NCBI RefSeq assembly: GCF_003289625.1 | Contig: NZ_QMBN01000002.1 | Location: forward strand, 766,610-830,609 | Length of the DNA: 64,000 bases | Source: Microbacterium sp. SMR1 | GTDB lineage: Bacteria; Actinomycetota; Actinomycetes; Actinomycetales; Microbacteriaceae | Direction: 5' to 3' | Shown: one piece after another, positions 32,832 through 44,356 of the stretch | Layout of the letters: each line of letters starts with the position of its first letter | Numbering within the stretch: position 1 is the stretch's first letter | Translations under genes and position numbers: made by a program | Notes under the pieces: generated by a model | Databases searched by the model: none | Seen by the model: only the letters and a program-made list of their open reading frames with translations | Told to the model about the DNA's origin: nothing

Positions 32832-34196
32832 TCACCGCGCCCGCTTCACCGCCTCGTACGCCTGCAGCGCCGCCTTACGGGTCGCCGCGAGGTCGACGAT
32901 CGGCTCGCGCGCGGCGCTGTCGGGTGCCCACTGGTCGATGTAGAGCCCTCTCGGGTCGAACTTCTCGGCCTGGCGCTCGGGGTTGAAGATGCGGAAGTAC
33001 GGCGACGCGTCCGCGCCCGACCCCGCGACCCACTGCCAGTTGAAGGCGTTGCTGGCGCCGTCGGCATCGACGAGGGTGTCCCAGAACCACTGCTCACCGA
33101 GTCGCCAGTCGATGAGCAGGTTCTTCGTGAGGAAGGATGCCGTCACCATCCGCACCCGGTTGTGCATGTATCCGGTGTGCCAGAGCTCGCGCATCCCGGC
33201 ATCCACCATCGGCACGCCGGTCTCACCCTTCTCCCACGCCGTCAGGTGTGCGGGGTCGAGGGTCGGCCAGGGGAAGGCGTCGAAGCCTCTCCGCCAGTTC
33301 TTCGTCGCGAGATCGGGGAAGTGGTAGAGCGTGTGCCACGCGAACTCGCGCCAGCCGAGCTCGGAGAGGAAGCGCGAGGCGGAGGTCGCATGAGCGCCGG
33401 TGCCGCCGCCGGTTTCGACTCCTGCGTGCCAGACGGTGTGCGGGCTCAGCTCGCCCCATCGCAGGCGCGGCGAGAGCAGCGAGGTCGCTCCCGCGCTGGG
33501 TTCGTCGCGGGCCGCGTCGTAGGTGCCGAGGTCGTCGTCGAGGAACTCGCGCAGCCGTGCGCGCGCCGCCGCCTCGCCGGGCTGCCAGCGCTCGCGCAGA
33601 CCGCCCGCCCAGTCGGGCCGGGTGGGCAGCAGCTCCCAATCGTCGAGGTCGTCGCCGGCGGGCGATGAGCGCAGGCCGGGGACCTCGTCCGGCCGGGGGA
33701 GCGGCTCACGCGGGGCGGGCAGGTTGCGTGCCGCGTTCCAGAACGGGGTGAACACCGAGAACGGAGTGCCGCTCCCGGTCTTCACCGTCCACGGCTCGAA
33801 CAGCACGTTCGCCGCGAACGACTCGACCTCGACGCCGTCCGAGCGAAGGCCGTCCTTCAGCTCGGCGTCGACCGCGCGCTCGGGTCCGCCGTAGCGGCGG
33901 TTCCAGTAGACGGTGCCTGCTCCGATGTCGTCGACGAGCGACCGCACGGCGGATGCTGCGGCCCCGCGGCGCAGCACGAGATGCGACCCGCGAGAGCGCA
34001 GATCGTCGGCGAGCGATGCGAGCGAGTGGTGCAGCCACCACCGTGCCGCGCCGCCGAGCGGTCGGATGCCGTCGGACTCCTCGTCGAGCACGTACAGGCC
34101 GACGACGGGCTCGCCGCGGTCGATTGCGGCGCGGAGCGCCGGGTGGTCGGCCAGGCGCAGGTCGTCGCGGAACCAGACGATCGAAGGCGAGCTCAT
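32832..34196 (-). CDS. phrB: Deoxyribodipyrimidine photolyase
   Basis: A 454-residue cryptochrome/photolyase-family enzyme. The N-terminal antenna domain starts 'SIVWFRDDLRLADHPALRAAIDRGEPVVGLYVLD'. The FAD domain shows 'TSASRFLSELGWREFAWHTLYHFPDLATKNWR', 'TGVPMVDAGMRELWHTGYMHNRVRMVTASFLTKNLLIDWRLGEQWFWDTLVDAD' and 'NWQWVAGSGADASPYFRIFNPERQAEKFDP'. It repairs UV-made pyrimidine dimers with blue light. The second in-frame ATG is used; CAGGAT ends six bases before it, consistent with a leaderless mRNA. Confidence 0.96.
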   Translation of the reverse strand: MSSPSIVWFRDDLRLADHPALRAAIDRGEPVVGLYVLDEESDGIRPLGGAARWWLHHSLASLADDLRSRGSHLVLRRGAAASAVRSLVDDIGAGTVYWNRRYGGPERAVDAELKDGLRSDGVEVESFAANVLFEPWTVKTGSGTPFSVFTPFWNAARNLPAPREPLPRPDEVPGLRSSPAGDDLDDWELLPTRPDWAGGLRERWQPGEAAARARLREFLDDDLGTYDAARDEPSAGATSLLSPRLRWGELSPHTVWHAGVETGGGTGAHATSASRFLSELGWREFAWHTLYHFPDLATKNWRRGFDAFPWPTLDPAHLTAWEKGETGVPMVDAGMRELWHTGYMHNRVRMVTASFLTKNLLIDWRLGEQWFWDTLVDADGASNAFNWQWVAGSGADASPYFRIFNPERQAEKFDPRGLYIDQWAPDSAAREPIVDLAATRKAALQAYEAVKRAR

Positions 34197-34259
34197 CCCG
34201 TCATCCTGTCGGGCCACCCGGGCGACGGCGAGCGGTTGACAGGGGCGGACGCGCGGGGC

Positions 34260-35450
34260 TCAGTCGCCGGGCAGCGTGTGGCCGGCCGGCACGGCGACGA
34301 TGAGGCCGCGCGGGTCGATGCGCGTCTGCACGTGCTTCGCCTCGCCGAACTCGTCGCCGTCGAGCTGGACCGGGTGCGGCTCCTGCGGGGCCAGCGCGAC
34401 CCCGCGGCCGCGCGAGTAGACGACGGCGTTGTCCTTCGTCCGCAGCGCGAGCACGCGGCGTCCGGCGCGGAACTTCCGCAGGAAGCTGTTATCCCACGCG
34501 ACGCGGCGCCACACGAGCAGCCAGCCCCAGAAGCCCTTCGGCTGCATGATGACGACATCGAGCTGGCCGTCGGTGATCGAAGCCTCGGGAATGAGGGCGA
34601 TGCCGGCCTGCAGCGACCCGCAGTTCGCGAAGAGCACGCTCTGCACGCGAGCCGCGTGCATGCGGTGCCCGTCGAGCTGGTAGACGACGCGGAACGGCTT
34701 GGCGTTGACGAGCGAGCGCGTCGCGCCGTCGACGTATGCGACCCAGCCCACCGATTTCTTCAGCTGCGGGTTGGTGTTGGCGATCATGGCCGCGTCGAGC
34801 CCCATGCCGCCCATGACGACGAACGCGTGCTTCTCGACCTCGCCGCTCTCGCGGGTGATCCGCGCCCAGCCGACGTCTATAGCGGTCCGGTCGCCGCTGA
34901 AGGCCGCCTCGATCATGGTCTCGGGCTCGGTGAGGGGCAGACCGAGGTTGCGGGCGAGCAGGTTCCCCGTGCCGCTCGGGACGATCGCGAGCGGGATGCC
35001 GCTGCCGCTCATCTCTCCCGAAACCGCACGCACCGTGCCGTCGCCGCCCGCCACGAGCACGACGTTGACGCCCGACTCGAGCGCCTGACGCGTGACGTCG
35101 TCGCCGAGGTCGTCGACCGTCGTCTCGTAGAAGAGGGGTTCCTCCCACCCGGCGGCCTCGGCCGCGCGCAGTACCTGCTCGCGCAGGGCGTCGCCGTCGA
35201 CCTTGATGGGGTTGTAGACGAGGGCCGCCTTGGGATTGGGCTTCTCCGAGCCGCCCGCCATCGGCTCCGTCTCGCCCTCTGGGCCGACGCGGCGTGCCTC
35301 GCCGGTCTCACCGTCGGTCGTGTCGGGCGCGACGTCCTCGGGCTCGCGGATGACGTCGTCGGGAGCCGCCGCCTGTTCCGGGTCGGGGGTCTGGGAGGTG
35401 GGATCGTCGGAGCGCTCCCGTGAGGAGGTGTCGTCGGACTCGGTCGCCAT
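34260..35450 (-). CDS. Diacylglycerol kinase-family lipid kinase
   Basis: A 396-residue protein. Residues 1-70 are an acidic, low-complexity tail rich in Asp, Glu and Pro. The DAGK catalytic domain follows: 'KAALVYNPIKVDGDALREQV', 'VNVVLVAGGDGTVRAVSGEM' (GGDGT nucleotide motif), 'PLAIVPSGTGNLLARNLGLPL' and 'GGMGLDAAMI'. It probably phosphorylates diacylglycerol or another lipid alcohol. TAGGGT six bases before the ATG supports this start and so the reality of the long acidic tail, which most relatives lack. Confidence 0.9.
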   Translation of the reverse strand: MATESDDTSSRERSDDPTSQTPDPEQAAAPDDVIREPEDVAPDTTDGETGEARRVGPEGETEPMAGGSEKPNPKAALVYNPIKVDGDALREQVLRAAEAAGWEEPLFYETTVDDLGDDVTRQALESGVNVVLVAGGDGTVRAVSGEMSGSGIPLAIVPSGTGNLLARNLGLPLTEPETMIEAAFSGDRTAIDVGWARITRESGEVEKHAFVVMGGMGLDAAMIANTNPQLKKSVGWVAYVDGATRSLVNAKPFRVVYQLDGHRMHAARVQSVLFANCGSLQAGIALIPEASITDGQLDVVIMQPKGFWGWLLVWRRVAWDNSFLRKFRAGRRVLALRTKDNAVVYSRGRGVALAPQEPHPVQLDGDEFGEAKHVQTRIDPRGLIVAVPAGHTLPGD

Positions 35451-35553
35451 GGCTACACCCTAGGGGTGGCCGCCCGTGGCGGATTGCCCCTTGCGCCGGA
35501 CGGCCGCGGCGGTACGGGGTGCGCTGATCCGGCTGCGCGGATGCGGGCGACCC

Positions 35554-35565
35554 TAGACTTGACGC
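35554..35565 (+). promoter_or_regulatory. Leaderless -10 element for serS
   Basis: TAGACT (35554-35559) ends six bases before the GTG of seryl-tRNA synthetase. The hexamer matches the one in front of the LacI gene at 7062 exactly and there is no ribosome site. Confidence 0.62.
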
Positions 35566-36831
35566 GTGATCGACCTCGCATTGCTCCGTGAACAGCCCGA
35601 CCTGGTGAAACTCTCGCAGGTGAAGCGCGGGAACTCGTCGGAGAGCGTGGATGACGCCATTGCCGCCGATCGCGAGCGCCGCGAGGCCATCACGACGTTC
35701 GAGCGGCTCCGTGCCGAGCAGAACGCCCACGGCAAGAAGGTCGCGCAGGCGCCGAAGGACGAGAAGGCCGCGCTCGTCGCCGAGGCCAAGCAGCTCAGCG
35801 AACGGGTCAAGCAGGCCCAGCAGGCCGTCACCGCCGCCGAGGAGGCCGCCGACGCCGCGCTCGCCCGCATCGAGAACATCGTCATCGATGATGTGCCCGC
35901 GGGCGGCGAGGCCGACTTCGTCACGCTCCGCACGCACGGTGAGCCGCCGTCGTTCGACTTCGAGCCGCTCGACCACCTCGCCCTCGGCGAGAAGCTCGGC
36001 GCCATCGACATGGAGCGCGGCACGAAGGTCGCGGGCAGCCGCTTCTACTTCCTCAGCGGCATCGGCGCGCGCCTCGAGATCGCGCTCATGATGCTCGGCC
36101 TCGACCGTGCCCTCGCCGCCGGGTTCACGCCGCTGATCCCGCCGACGCTCGTGCGTCCCGAGGTCATGCGGGGCACCGGGTTCCTCGGTGAGCACGCCGC
36201 CGAGGTGTACCACCTCGAGGAGGACGACGCCTACCTCGTCGGCACGAGCGAGGTCCCCCTCGCCGGGTACCACATGGACGAGATCCTCGACCTCGAGCGC
36301 GGCGCCAAGCGCTACGCCGGATGGTCGACCTGTTACCGGCGCGAGGCCGGCTCGTACGGTAAGGACACGCGCGGCATCATCCGGGTGCACCAGTTCAACA
36401 AGCTGGAGATGTTCGTCTACACGACGCCCGCCGACGCGGCGGCCGAGCACCTGCGCCTCGTCGAGATGCAGGAGCGGATGCTGCAGGACCTGGGGCTGTC
36501 GTACCGCGTCATCGACGTCGCTGCCGGCGACCTCGGCTCGAGCGCGGCGCGCAAGTACGACATCGAGGCGTGGGTGCCCACGCAGGGCGCGTACCGCGAG
36601 CTCACGTCGACCTCGAACTGCACGACGTACCAGGCGCGTCGCCTCGACATCCGTCACCGTCCCGACGGCGGCAAGACCGAGCCGGTGGCGACCCTCAACG
36701 GCACGCTCGCCACGACCCGGTGGATCGTCGCTCTTCTCGAGACACATCAGCGGGAGGACGGCTCGGTCGTGATACCCGAGGTTCTGCGGCCCTACCTCGG
36801 CGGCCTCGAGGTCGCGGAGCCGATCGCATGA
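35566..36831 (+). CDS. serS: Seryl-tRNA synthetase
   Basis: A 421-residue class II aminoacyl-tRNA synthetase that charges tRNA-Ser. The N-terminal coiled-coil arm (about residues 27-100, '[36 protein letters not shown]') grips the long variable arm of tRNA-Ser. Motif 2 is '[32 protein letters not shown]' and motif 3 is '[40 protein letters not shown]'. A tRNA-Ser gene lies 1 kb downstream. The stop overlaps the next ATG. Confidence 0.98.
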   Translation: MIDLALLREQPDLVKLSQVKRGNSSESVDDAIAADRERREAITTFERLRAEQNAHGKKVAQAPKDEKAALVAEAKQLSERVKQAQQAVTAAEEAADAALARIENIVIDDVPAGGEADFVTLRTHGEPPSFDFEPLDHLALGEKLGAIDMERGTKVAGSRFYFLSGIGARLEIALMMLGLDRALAAGFTPLIPPTLVRPEVMRGTGFLGEHAAEVYHLEEDDAYLVGTSEVPLAGYHMDEILDLERGAKRYAGWSTCYRREAGSYGKDTRGIIRVHQFNKLEMFVYTTPADAAAEHLRLVEMQERMLQDLGLSYRVIDVAAGDLGSSAARKYDIEAWVPTQGAYRELTSTSNCTTYQARRLDIRHRPDGGKTEPVATLNGTLATTRWIVALLETHQREDGSVVIPEVLRPYLGGLEVAEPIA

Positions 36832-37769
36832 CCGGCGCCGACGGCGGGATGACGCAGGCCCCCGACGCGCTTCCCGACGAGGGTGGCATCGAGGTCGTCG
36901 CGCCGCGCGATGCGGCCGAGATCGTCGAGGACGTCGCCGAGGTCATGCCGGCGGTCGCCGGCGCCTCGCGCCTGATGATCGTGCTCGACATCGACGGCAC
37001 CGTGCTGCTCGAGGACGAGACGCTCAGTCCCGGCGTGGTGGAGGCGGTCGCCGACGCGCACGCGGCCGGTCACGAGGTGATGCTCGCGACAGGACGCTCG
37101 TGGGAGGGGACGCACGGCATCCTCGGCTCGCTCGCGCTGAACCCCGACTACGTCGTGTGCTCGAACGGTGCCGTGATCCTCAAGCGGATCGACGACGACT
37201 TCGCCGACGTGCTCGCGTACGAGCGCTTCTTCATCGAGACGTTCGACCCGAGCGAGGTGCTCGGCCTGCTGCGTCAGCACCTGCCGCACGCCCGCTACAT
37301 GGTCGAGCTGCCCGACGGGCGCCGCCTCTACACCGAGGAGCTCCACGACTGGAACCTGCACGACGCCGACAAGGTCGCCTTCGCCGAGCTGTCGGAGCAG
37401 GAGGTGTGCCGCGTCGTCGTGGTCTCTCCCGATGAGACCGACTCAGACTTCGTCGAGCTGGTCGACCGCATCGGCCTGAACAAGGTGTCGTACGCGGTGG
37501 GCTGGTCGGCCTGGCTCGACATCGCGCCGCAGGGCGTCGACAAGTCCACGGCGCTCGAGCGGGTGCGCACGTGGCTCGACATCGAGCCGGCCGACGTCCT
37601 CGTCATGGGCGACGGCCGCAACGACATCGGGATGTTCCGCTGGGCGCGCGAGCGCGGCGGGCGGGCGATCGCGATGGCGCAGGGCGCGACCGAACTGCTG
37701 GCCGAGGCATCCGAGACCACCGTGTCGGTTCAGGAGGGCGGCGTCGCGGCCATCCTCCGCTCGCTCTGA
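36828..37769 (+). CDS. HAD-superfamily hydrolase (Cof-type phosphatase)
   Basis: A 313-residue HAD phosphatase. Motif I is '[26 protein letters not shown]' (nucleophile Asp). '[23 protein letters not shown]' follows, with a Cof-type cap and motif IV '[39 protein letters not shown]'. About 45 N-terminal residues before motif I are acidic and not part of the fold. It overlaps serS by ATGA, a pairing often seen in actinobacteria. The substrate, probably a sugar phosphate or nucleotide, is unknown. Confidence 0.93.
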   Translation: MTGADGGMTQAPDALPDEGGIEVVAPRDAAEIVEDVAEVMPAVAGASRLMIVLDIDGTVLLEDETLSPGVVEAVADAHAAGHEVMLATGRSWEGTHGILGSLALNPDYVVCSNGAVILKRIDDDFADVLAYERFFIETFDPSEVLGLLRQHLPHARYMVELPDGRRLYTEELHDWNLHDADKVAFAELSEQEVCRVVVVSPDETDSDFVELVDRIGLNKVSYAVGWSAWLDIAPQGVDKSTALERVRTWLDIEPADVLVMGDGRNDIGMFRWARERGGRAIAMAQGATELLAEASETTVSVQEGGVAAILRSL

Positions 37770-37786
37770 CCGGGGCCGCGGGCGGC

Positions 37787-37792
37787 TAGGAT
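37787..37792 (+). promoter_or_regulatory. -10 element for tRNA-Ser(UGA)
   Basis: TAGGAT lies 25 bases before the mature 5' end of the tRNA, a suitable distance for a primary transcript with a short leader. No convincing -35 box is visible. Confidence 0.5.
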
Positions 37793-37817
37793 CGAAGCTC
37801 AGCGGTTCACGCCGCTG

Positions 37818-37905
37818 GGAGGGTTGTCCGAGCGGCCGAAGGATCCAGTCTTGAAAACTGGTGGGCAGCAATGTCCCGTGGGTTCGAATCCCACACCCTC
37901 CGCCA
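37818..37905 (+). tRNA. tRNA-Ser(UGA), reads UCA
   Basis: An 88-base cloverleaf with CCA encoded. The acceptor arm GGAGGGT pairs with ACCCTCC (37895-37901). The anticodon stem CCAGT/ACTGG encloses loop CTTGAAA with anticodon TGA at 37852-37854. A long variable arm and the T-loop GTTCGAATC are present, as expected for a class II serine tRNA. It lies downstream of serS. Confidence 0.97.
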
Positions 37906-37919
37906 GAATCACTGCCGCG

Positions 37920-37951
37920 TTCGGCCGGGCACGGTGACGTACCCGGCCGAA
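37920..37951. terminator. Hairpin between tRNA-Ser and the convergent membrane-protein gene
   Basis: A perfect 10-base inverted repeat, TTCGGCCGGG (37920-37929) with CCCGGCCGAA (37942-37951), has a 12-base loop. It starts 15 bases after the tRNA CCA and ends 11 bases before the stop of the minus-strand gene. It has no T-run, so bidirectional termination is inferred from position and stability. Confidence 0.62.
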
Positions 37952-37961
37952 TAGCTGATGG

Positions 37962-38816
37962 TCACGGAAGCTGGAAGTAGACCTCGTCGCCGAGGAAGCC
38001 CGGCGTCACGCGGATGAGGCCGTCGAGCGAGGACGGCACGAGGTACACCTGCTTGCCGGTGTCGGACGCCCCGGCCAGCAGGCTCGCCGTGCCGAAGGCG
38101 GGCTCGACGCCGGAGACGAAGTTGTCCCAGGTGGAGATCACGGTGCCGTCCGCGGCGACGTACTCGACCTGGACGAGTGCAGAGCTGCCGTCGCCGCTTC
38201 CCTTGTAGGTGGCGGTCATGTCGAGGATGACGTACTGGGTGCCGTCGCCCGGCTCAGTGTTGATCACGCTGGCCGCCCGGACCACGTCGTTTCCGTCGCG
38301 CTCGAACGAGTTGAGCGTCACGTCCCAGTCGTTGTTGCTGATCGACGCGCTGAACGGCAGGGGGTCCTCGCGCGTGCCGGTGGGTCCGTCGGTCGTGGCC
38401 TCGTCGGCCGTCTCGGCCTGCGGTGCGGCATCGGCGGGGGCTTCGTTCACCGTCGTGCTTCCGCCCCTCGCCTCATCGACAGCGTCCGAGAGCGCGGTGG
38501 CGACGACGAAGGTGAAGACGAGGAAGCCGACGATGGTTCCCACGATCGAGACGATGATCGCCGTGAGTCCCTGCCACTTGACACGACCCGACAGGCAGAC
38601 GGCGACGATGCCCAGGATGAAGCCGGCCGGGAGGAGGATCCAGCCGAGAAGCAGCGCGCCGGGTATGCAGGCGAAGAGGAATCCGACAGCGGAGACCGCG
38701 AGGGCGACGATGCCGACGGCGTTGCGGCGCTTCGCCGGCACACCGGCGGGCTGAGGCGGGTAGTACGGAGCGGGCTGCGTTTCGGGCGCGCCGGACGGCG
38801 GCGGAGTGGTGGTCAT
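37962..38816 (-). CDS. DUF4190-like membrane protein with extracellular beta domain
   Basis: A 284-residue protein. A Pro-rich cytoplasmic N-terminus ('PPPSGAPETQPAPYYPPQP') precedes two hydrophobic hairpins ('AVGIVALAVSAVGFLFACIPGALLLGWILLPAGFILGIVAVCL' and 'GLTAIIVSIVGTIVGFLVFTFVVATAL', residues about 32-108), as in DUF4190 proteins. An Ala/Thr-rich linker and an outer domain of about 130 residues with 'YVILDMTATYKGSGDGSS' and 'DGTVISTWDNFVSG' follow, resembling the DUF4352-type immunoglobulin-like fold. Function is unknown, perhaps cell-surface. GGAG precedes the ATG. Confidence 0.8.
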   Translation of the reverse strand: MTTTPPPSGAPETQPAPYYPPQPAGVPAKRRNAVGIVALAVSAVGFLFACIPGALLLGWILLPAGFILGIVAVCLSGRVKWQGLTAIIVSIVGTIVGFLVFTFVVATALSDAVDEARGGSTTVNEAPADAAPQAETADEATTDGPTGTREDPLPFSASISNNDWDVTLNSFERDGNDVVRAASVINTEPGDGTQYVILDMTATYKGSGDGSSALVQVEYVAADGTVISTWDNFVSGVEPAFGTASLLAGASDTGKQVYLVPSSLDGLIRVTPGFLGDEVYFQLP

Positions 38817-39118
38817 GCGGATCTCCAGATAGAACGGTGTGATGCCACGCAGACACGACGAGCGTCGTCAGGTGGCGCCCCCAGAGCAGCCACGTCGAAC
38901 GGGCACCTCAAACTAGTCCTCCGCTCGCGCTGACCTGGACGTGCGAATCGCTGGCGGCCGCCTTCGACGCGACGATCCGGCGCTGCCGACGCCCGGAAAC
39001 GCGGGCGAGACCACGACCGGAGTCGGGTGACGGATCAGCCATCGCTGGCATACGACACGCACATTCCGGCCCGAAGTTCGTCCAAACGGATGAAGGTCCC
39101 CGTCCGCGGCTCGCCCTG
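38817..39118. other. Gene-free interval
   Basis: About 300 bases between two minus-strand genes. I see no convincing coding frame, RNA gene, strong hairpin or repeat. The right part should hold the transcription end of the acyltransferase gene and the left part the promoter of the membrane-protein gene. Confidence 0.6.
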
Positions 39119-41569
<2,451 letters not shown>

Positions 41570-41679
41570 ATGGCGTCCGGAAGGGCGTCCCCGAGTGTAG
41601 TGGGAGCGATCTCATAGCGCATCGACGTCCGAACGCAACCCCTGTGCGCAAGATGCGGGAAATCGGGTTCGGTGGTGCT

Positions 41680-42441
41680 ATGACAGCTCTTCCTCGAGCA
41701 CCTCTCGCCCGCGGCGCCGGAATGCTGCTCCGCGGGTTCTTCGGCGCTCTGCTGATGCTGCGTCGACCGCGTCCGATTCACGTGCGCGGCACGATGCTGA
41801 CGGGCACGGTCCGCTGGGTCGGGCCCGAGCGCCGGTCGGGCATCTCGTGGATCGACGAGCCGCCGCAGTCGGGTGAGGCGAAGGTCGTCGCCCGACTGTC
41901 GCGTTCCGTGGGGCTGCCGGACGCCCTGCCCGACATCTACGGGCTCGCCGTGCGCCTCTCGGGCGAATCCGCATCACCGGAGGTCGACGCCGGCGATATC
42001 GAGTTCGCCTCGACAGGACGGGGCGTGCCGCTGCGCTACGCGCTGCTGCCCCTGCGCCGGCCCGAGCGCGCACGCTTCGGCATCCTGCTGCCCTACCGCG
42101 GTCGTCGCGGTCCGGTGCTGCTCTCGGCGACGACGGTGGACGGCAGCCCGGATGCCGCGGACTGGCGGCTCTTGCTCTCGTTCGCCTCACCGCTGGGCTC
42201 GTGGCGTCCGTTCGCGCTCGTGCGTCTGACCCGCGCCGCATGGCCGGGTGAGCAGCCCCGATTCGACGCCGGGCGGCGGGTGCTGCCCGGTGCGCGGGTC
42301 TACCCCTGGGTGCGCGCGCTGCGCCAGCCGTCCTACGACCGTGTGCAGCGGCGCGGGCTGCGGCCCGCCGACGACGCGCCTTCCACACCGGAAGCGCCGG
42401 CGCAACCGGCGTGCACGGTCGCAGCGGGCGCGATGGACTGA
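41680..42441 (+). CDS. Uncharacterised protein with weak resemblance to the catalase-like fold
   Basis: A 253-residue protein that I do not recognise firmly. It opens with a short hydrophobic, basic stretch ('GAGMLLRGFFGALLMLRRPRP'). A beta-rich domain with 'IHVRGTMLTGTVRW' and 'VVARLSRSVGLPDALPDIYGLAVRL' resembles the strand order of catalase-like proteins ('RxSxxxxxPxxxPDxxGxAxRx'), but no haem-ligand Tyr motif is evident. ATG 41680 follows a GGTGG; in-frame GTG 41644 and ATG 41653 are alternatives. It is followed by recQ after 4 bases, so the two are co-transcribed. Confidence 0.6.
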   Translation: MTALPRAPLARGAGMLLRGFFGALLMLRRPRPIHVRGTMLTGTVRWVGPERRSGISWIDEPPQSGEAKVVARLSRSVGLPDALPDIYGLAVRLSGESASPEVDAGDIEFASTGRGVPLRYALLPLRRPERARFGILLPYRGRRGPVLLSATTVDGSPDAADWRLLLSFASPLGSWRPFALVRLTRAAWPGEQPRFDAGRRVLPGARVYPWVRALRQPSYDRVQRRGLRPADDAPSTPEAPAQPACTVAAGAMD

Positions 42442-42445
42442 GCCG

Positions 42446-44086
42446 GTGCAGCCCGATGAGATCGCCCGTGTCGCCCGAGAGTCCTTCGGCATCGAGGAGC
42501 TGCGCCCGCAGCAGCTCGATGCCATCGAGGCGGCGGTCGCCGGGCGAGACGTGCTGGTCGTCTGGGCGACGGGTGCGGGCAAGTCGGCCGTCTACCAGGT
42601 CGCTGCGGCTCTCCGGCCCGGCCTGACCGCGATCGTTTCGCCCCTCATTGCGCTGCAGGAGGACCAGCTCGCGCGCATCGAGGAGGCGCCCGATGCGCCC
42701 GACGGCGTCGCCCTGAACTCGAGCCGGGGCGTGCGCGCCCAGCGCGAGGCCTGGGAGGCGATCCGGTCGGGAGAGGCCTCGTACGTCCTGCTCGCGCCCG
42801 AACAGCTCGCGAAAGACGACGTCGTCGCCGAGCTCGCCGAGGCGGGGGTCTCGCTGCTGGTCGTCGACGAGGCGCACTGCATCGCAGCCTGGGGGCACGA
42901 CTTCCGCCCGGACTACCTGATGCTGGGCGAGGTCTCCGAGCGTCTGGGGCGGCCGCCGATTCTCGCGATGACGGCGACGGCCACCAGCCCCGTCCGCACC
43001 GAGATCATCGAGCGGCTCGGCATGGACGACCCGGCCATCCTCGTGGGTGATGTCGACCGGCCGAACATCGAGCTGAACGTCCGCCGTCACTCCGAGAAGT
43101 CGGGCAAGCGCGACGCCGTGATCGACGAGGTGGCCGGGCTGCCCAAGCCCGGGCTGCTGTACACCGCTACCCGGCGCGGCGCCGAGGAGTACGCGGAGGC
43201 GCTGCAGGACCGCGGCATCAACGCCGTCGCCTATCACGCCGGCCTGTCATCGAAGGAGCGAAACGGGGTGCACGAGGCGTTCCACGATGGCGAGGTCGAG
43301 GTCGTGGTCGCCACCTCGGCCTTCGGGATGGGGATCGACAAGGCCGACGTGCGCTTCGTCGTCCACGCCGACATCCCCGACTCGATCGACGCCTACTACC
43401 AGGAGCTCGGTCGCGCCGGCCGCGACGGCGAGCCCGCGACGGCGACGCTTCACTATCGGCCCGAAGACCTGTCGCTGCGACGTTTCTTCGCGGCGTCGGC
43501 ACCGAAGCGGGGCGAGCTCAAGCGACTCGTCGACGCCATCGCCGGCGCGACGCGGTCGCGCGCCGAGATCGCCGCGGCCGGCGGGCTGTCGGCCCGTCGC
43601 GTGACCGCGCTGCTGACGGTTCTCGTGGATGCGGGCGCGGTGCGGACGAGTCGCGCCGGGGTCGCGCTGCGGCGGGGGATGACCGTGGAGCGCGCCGTCG
43701 ACGCTGCGTTGGAGAGGTCGGCCGAGCGGGAACGCATCGACGCCTCCCGTATCGAGATGCTCCGCAGCTATGCCGAGACCCGTCGGTGCCGGCGGGCGAC
43801 GCTGCTCGGATACTTCGGGCAGGACTACGTCGAGCCGTGCGAGAACTGCGACACGTGCGCGGCATCCGCGAACGACCGAGCGGCGCGCGAGGAAACCTCG
43901 GAGGAACGGGGTGGTCACGCCGACGGTCCCTTCCGCGTCGACGACGTCGTGCGCCACCACGAGTGGGGTGAGGGAACCGTGATGGCCGTCGAGGACGACC
44001 GTGTCACCGTGTTCTTCGAATCGCAGGGGTACAAGGTACTCGCCACGGAGCTCGTCGCCGAGCGCGGTCTGCTCGAACCTGCCTGA
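42446..44086 (+). CDS. recQ: RecQ-family ATP-dependent DNA helicase with Tudor-like C-terminus
   Basis: A 546-residue superfamily 2 helicase. The Walker A is 'WATGAGKSAVYQ' (K46; most RecQ have TGGGKS), the DEAH box lies at residues 141-144 and motif VI is 'YYQELGRAGRDGEPATATL'. The RecQ zinc site is present ('RRCRRATLLGYFGQDYVEPCENCDTCAA', four Cys). There is no HRDC domain. Instead the last 45 residues ('DDVVRHHEWGEGTVMAVEDDRVTVFFESQGYKVLATELVAERGLLE') look like the Tudor-like tail of UvrD/PcrA, which binds RNA polymerase. The GTG start lies 4 bases after the upstream stop. Confidence 0.92.
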   Translation: MQPDEIARVARESFGIEELRPQQLDAIEAAVAGRDVLVVWATGAGKSAVYQVAAALRPGLTAIVSPLIALQEDQLARIEEAPDAPDGVALNSSRGVRAQREAWEAIRSGEASYVLLAPEQLAKDDVVAELAEAGVSLLVVDEAHCIAAWGHDFRPDYLMLGEVSERLGRPPILAMTATATSPVRTEIIERLGMDDPAILVGDVDRPNIELNVRRHSEKSGKRDAVIDEVAGLPKPGLLYTATRRGAEEYAEALQDRGINAVAYHAGLSSKERNGVHEAFHDGEVEVVVATSAFGMGIDKADVRFVVHADIPDSIDAYYQELGRAGRDGEPATATLHYRPEDLSLRRFFAASAPKRGELKRLVDAIAGATRSRAEIAAAGGLSARRVTALLTVLVDAGAVRTSRAGVALRRGMTVERAVDAALERSAERERIDASRIEMLRSYAETRRCRRATLLGYFGQDYVEPCENCDTCAASANDRAAREETSEERGGHADGPFRVDDVVRHHEWGEGTVMAVEDDRVTVFFESQGYKVLATELVAERGLLEPA

Positions 44087-44268
44087 CCGCCGGTCGCGAC
44101 TCGCCCCTGGGAGCGGTTACCAGTCTCGTCCCGTTCCGGCCGGTTGCCCGCTCGCGGCTGGTTAGCGTGCAGGTGAGCACGGCGACATGTCGGGCGGTGG
44201 CGGCTGAATGGGGGGCGTCACCGCCTCGCATGTCCGGGGCGCTCACGGACTTTCCAGACATCCGTCCC

Positions 44269-44274
44269 TATGAT
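44269..44274 (+). promoter_or_regulatory. -10 element for the LCP gene
   Basis: TATGAT is close to the sigma-70 consensus. The most upstream in-frame ATG for the LCP protein (44270) lies within this hexamer, so translation must begin downstream. A ribosome site and GTG are found about 85 bases later. Confidence 0.6.
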
Positions 44275-44356
44275 GAGTCGGTCACCGGGAGTGCCTGCGC
44301 GACGCGAAGAGCGCGCACCCGAACGCACTCCTCGCCGGCTCGTCGAGAGGACACCC

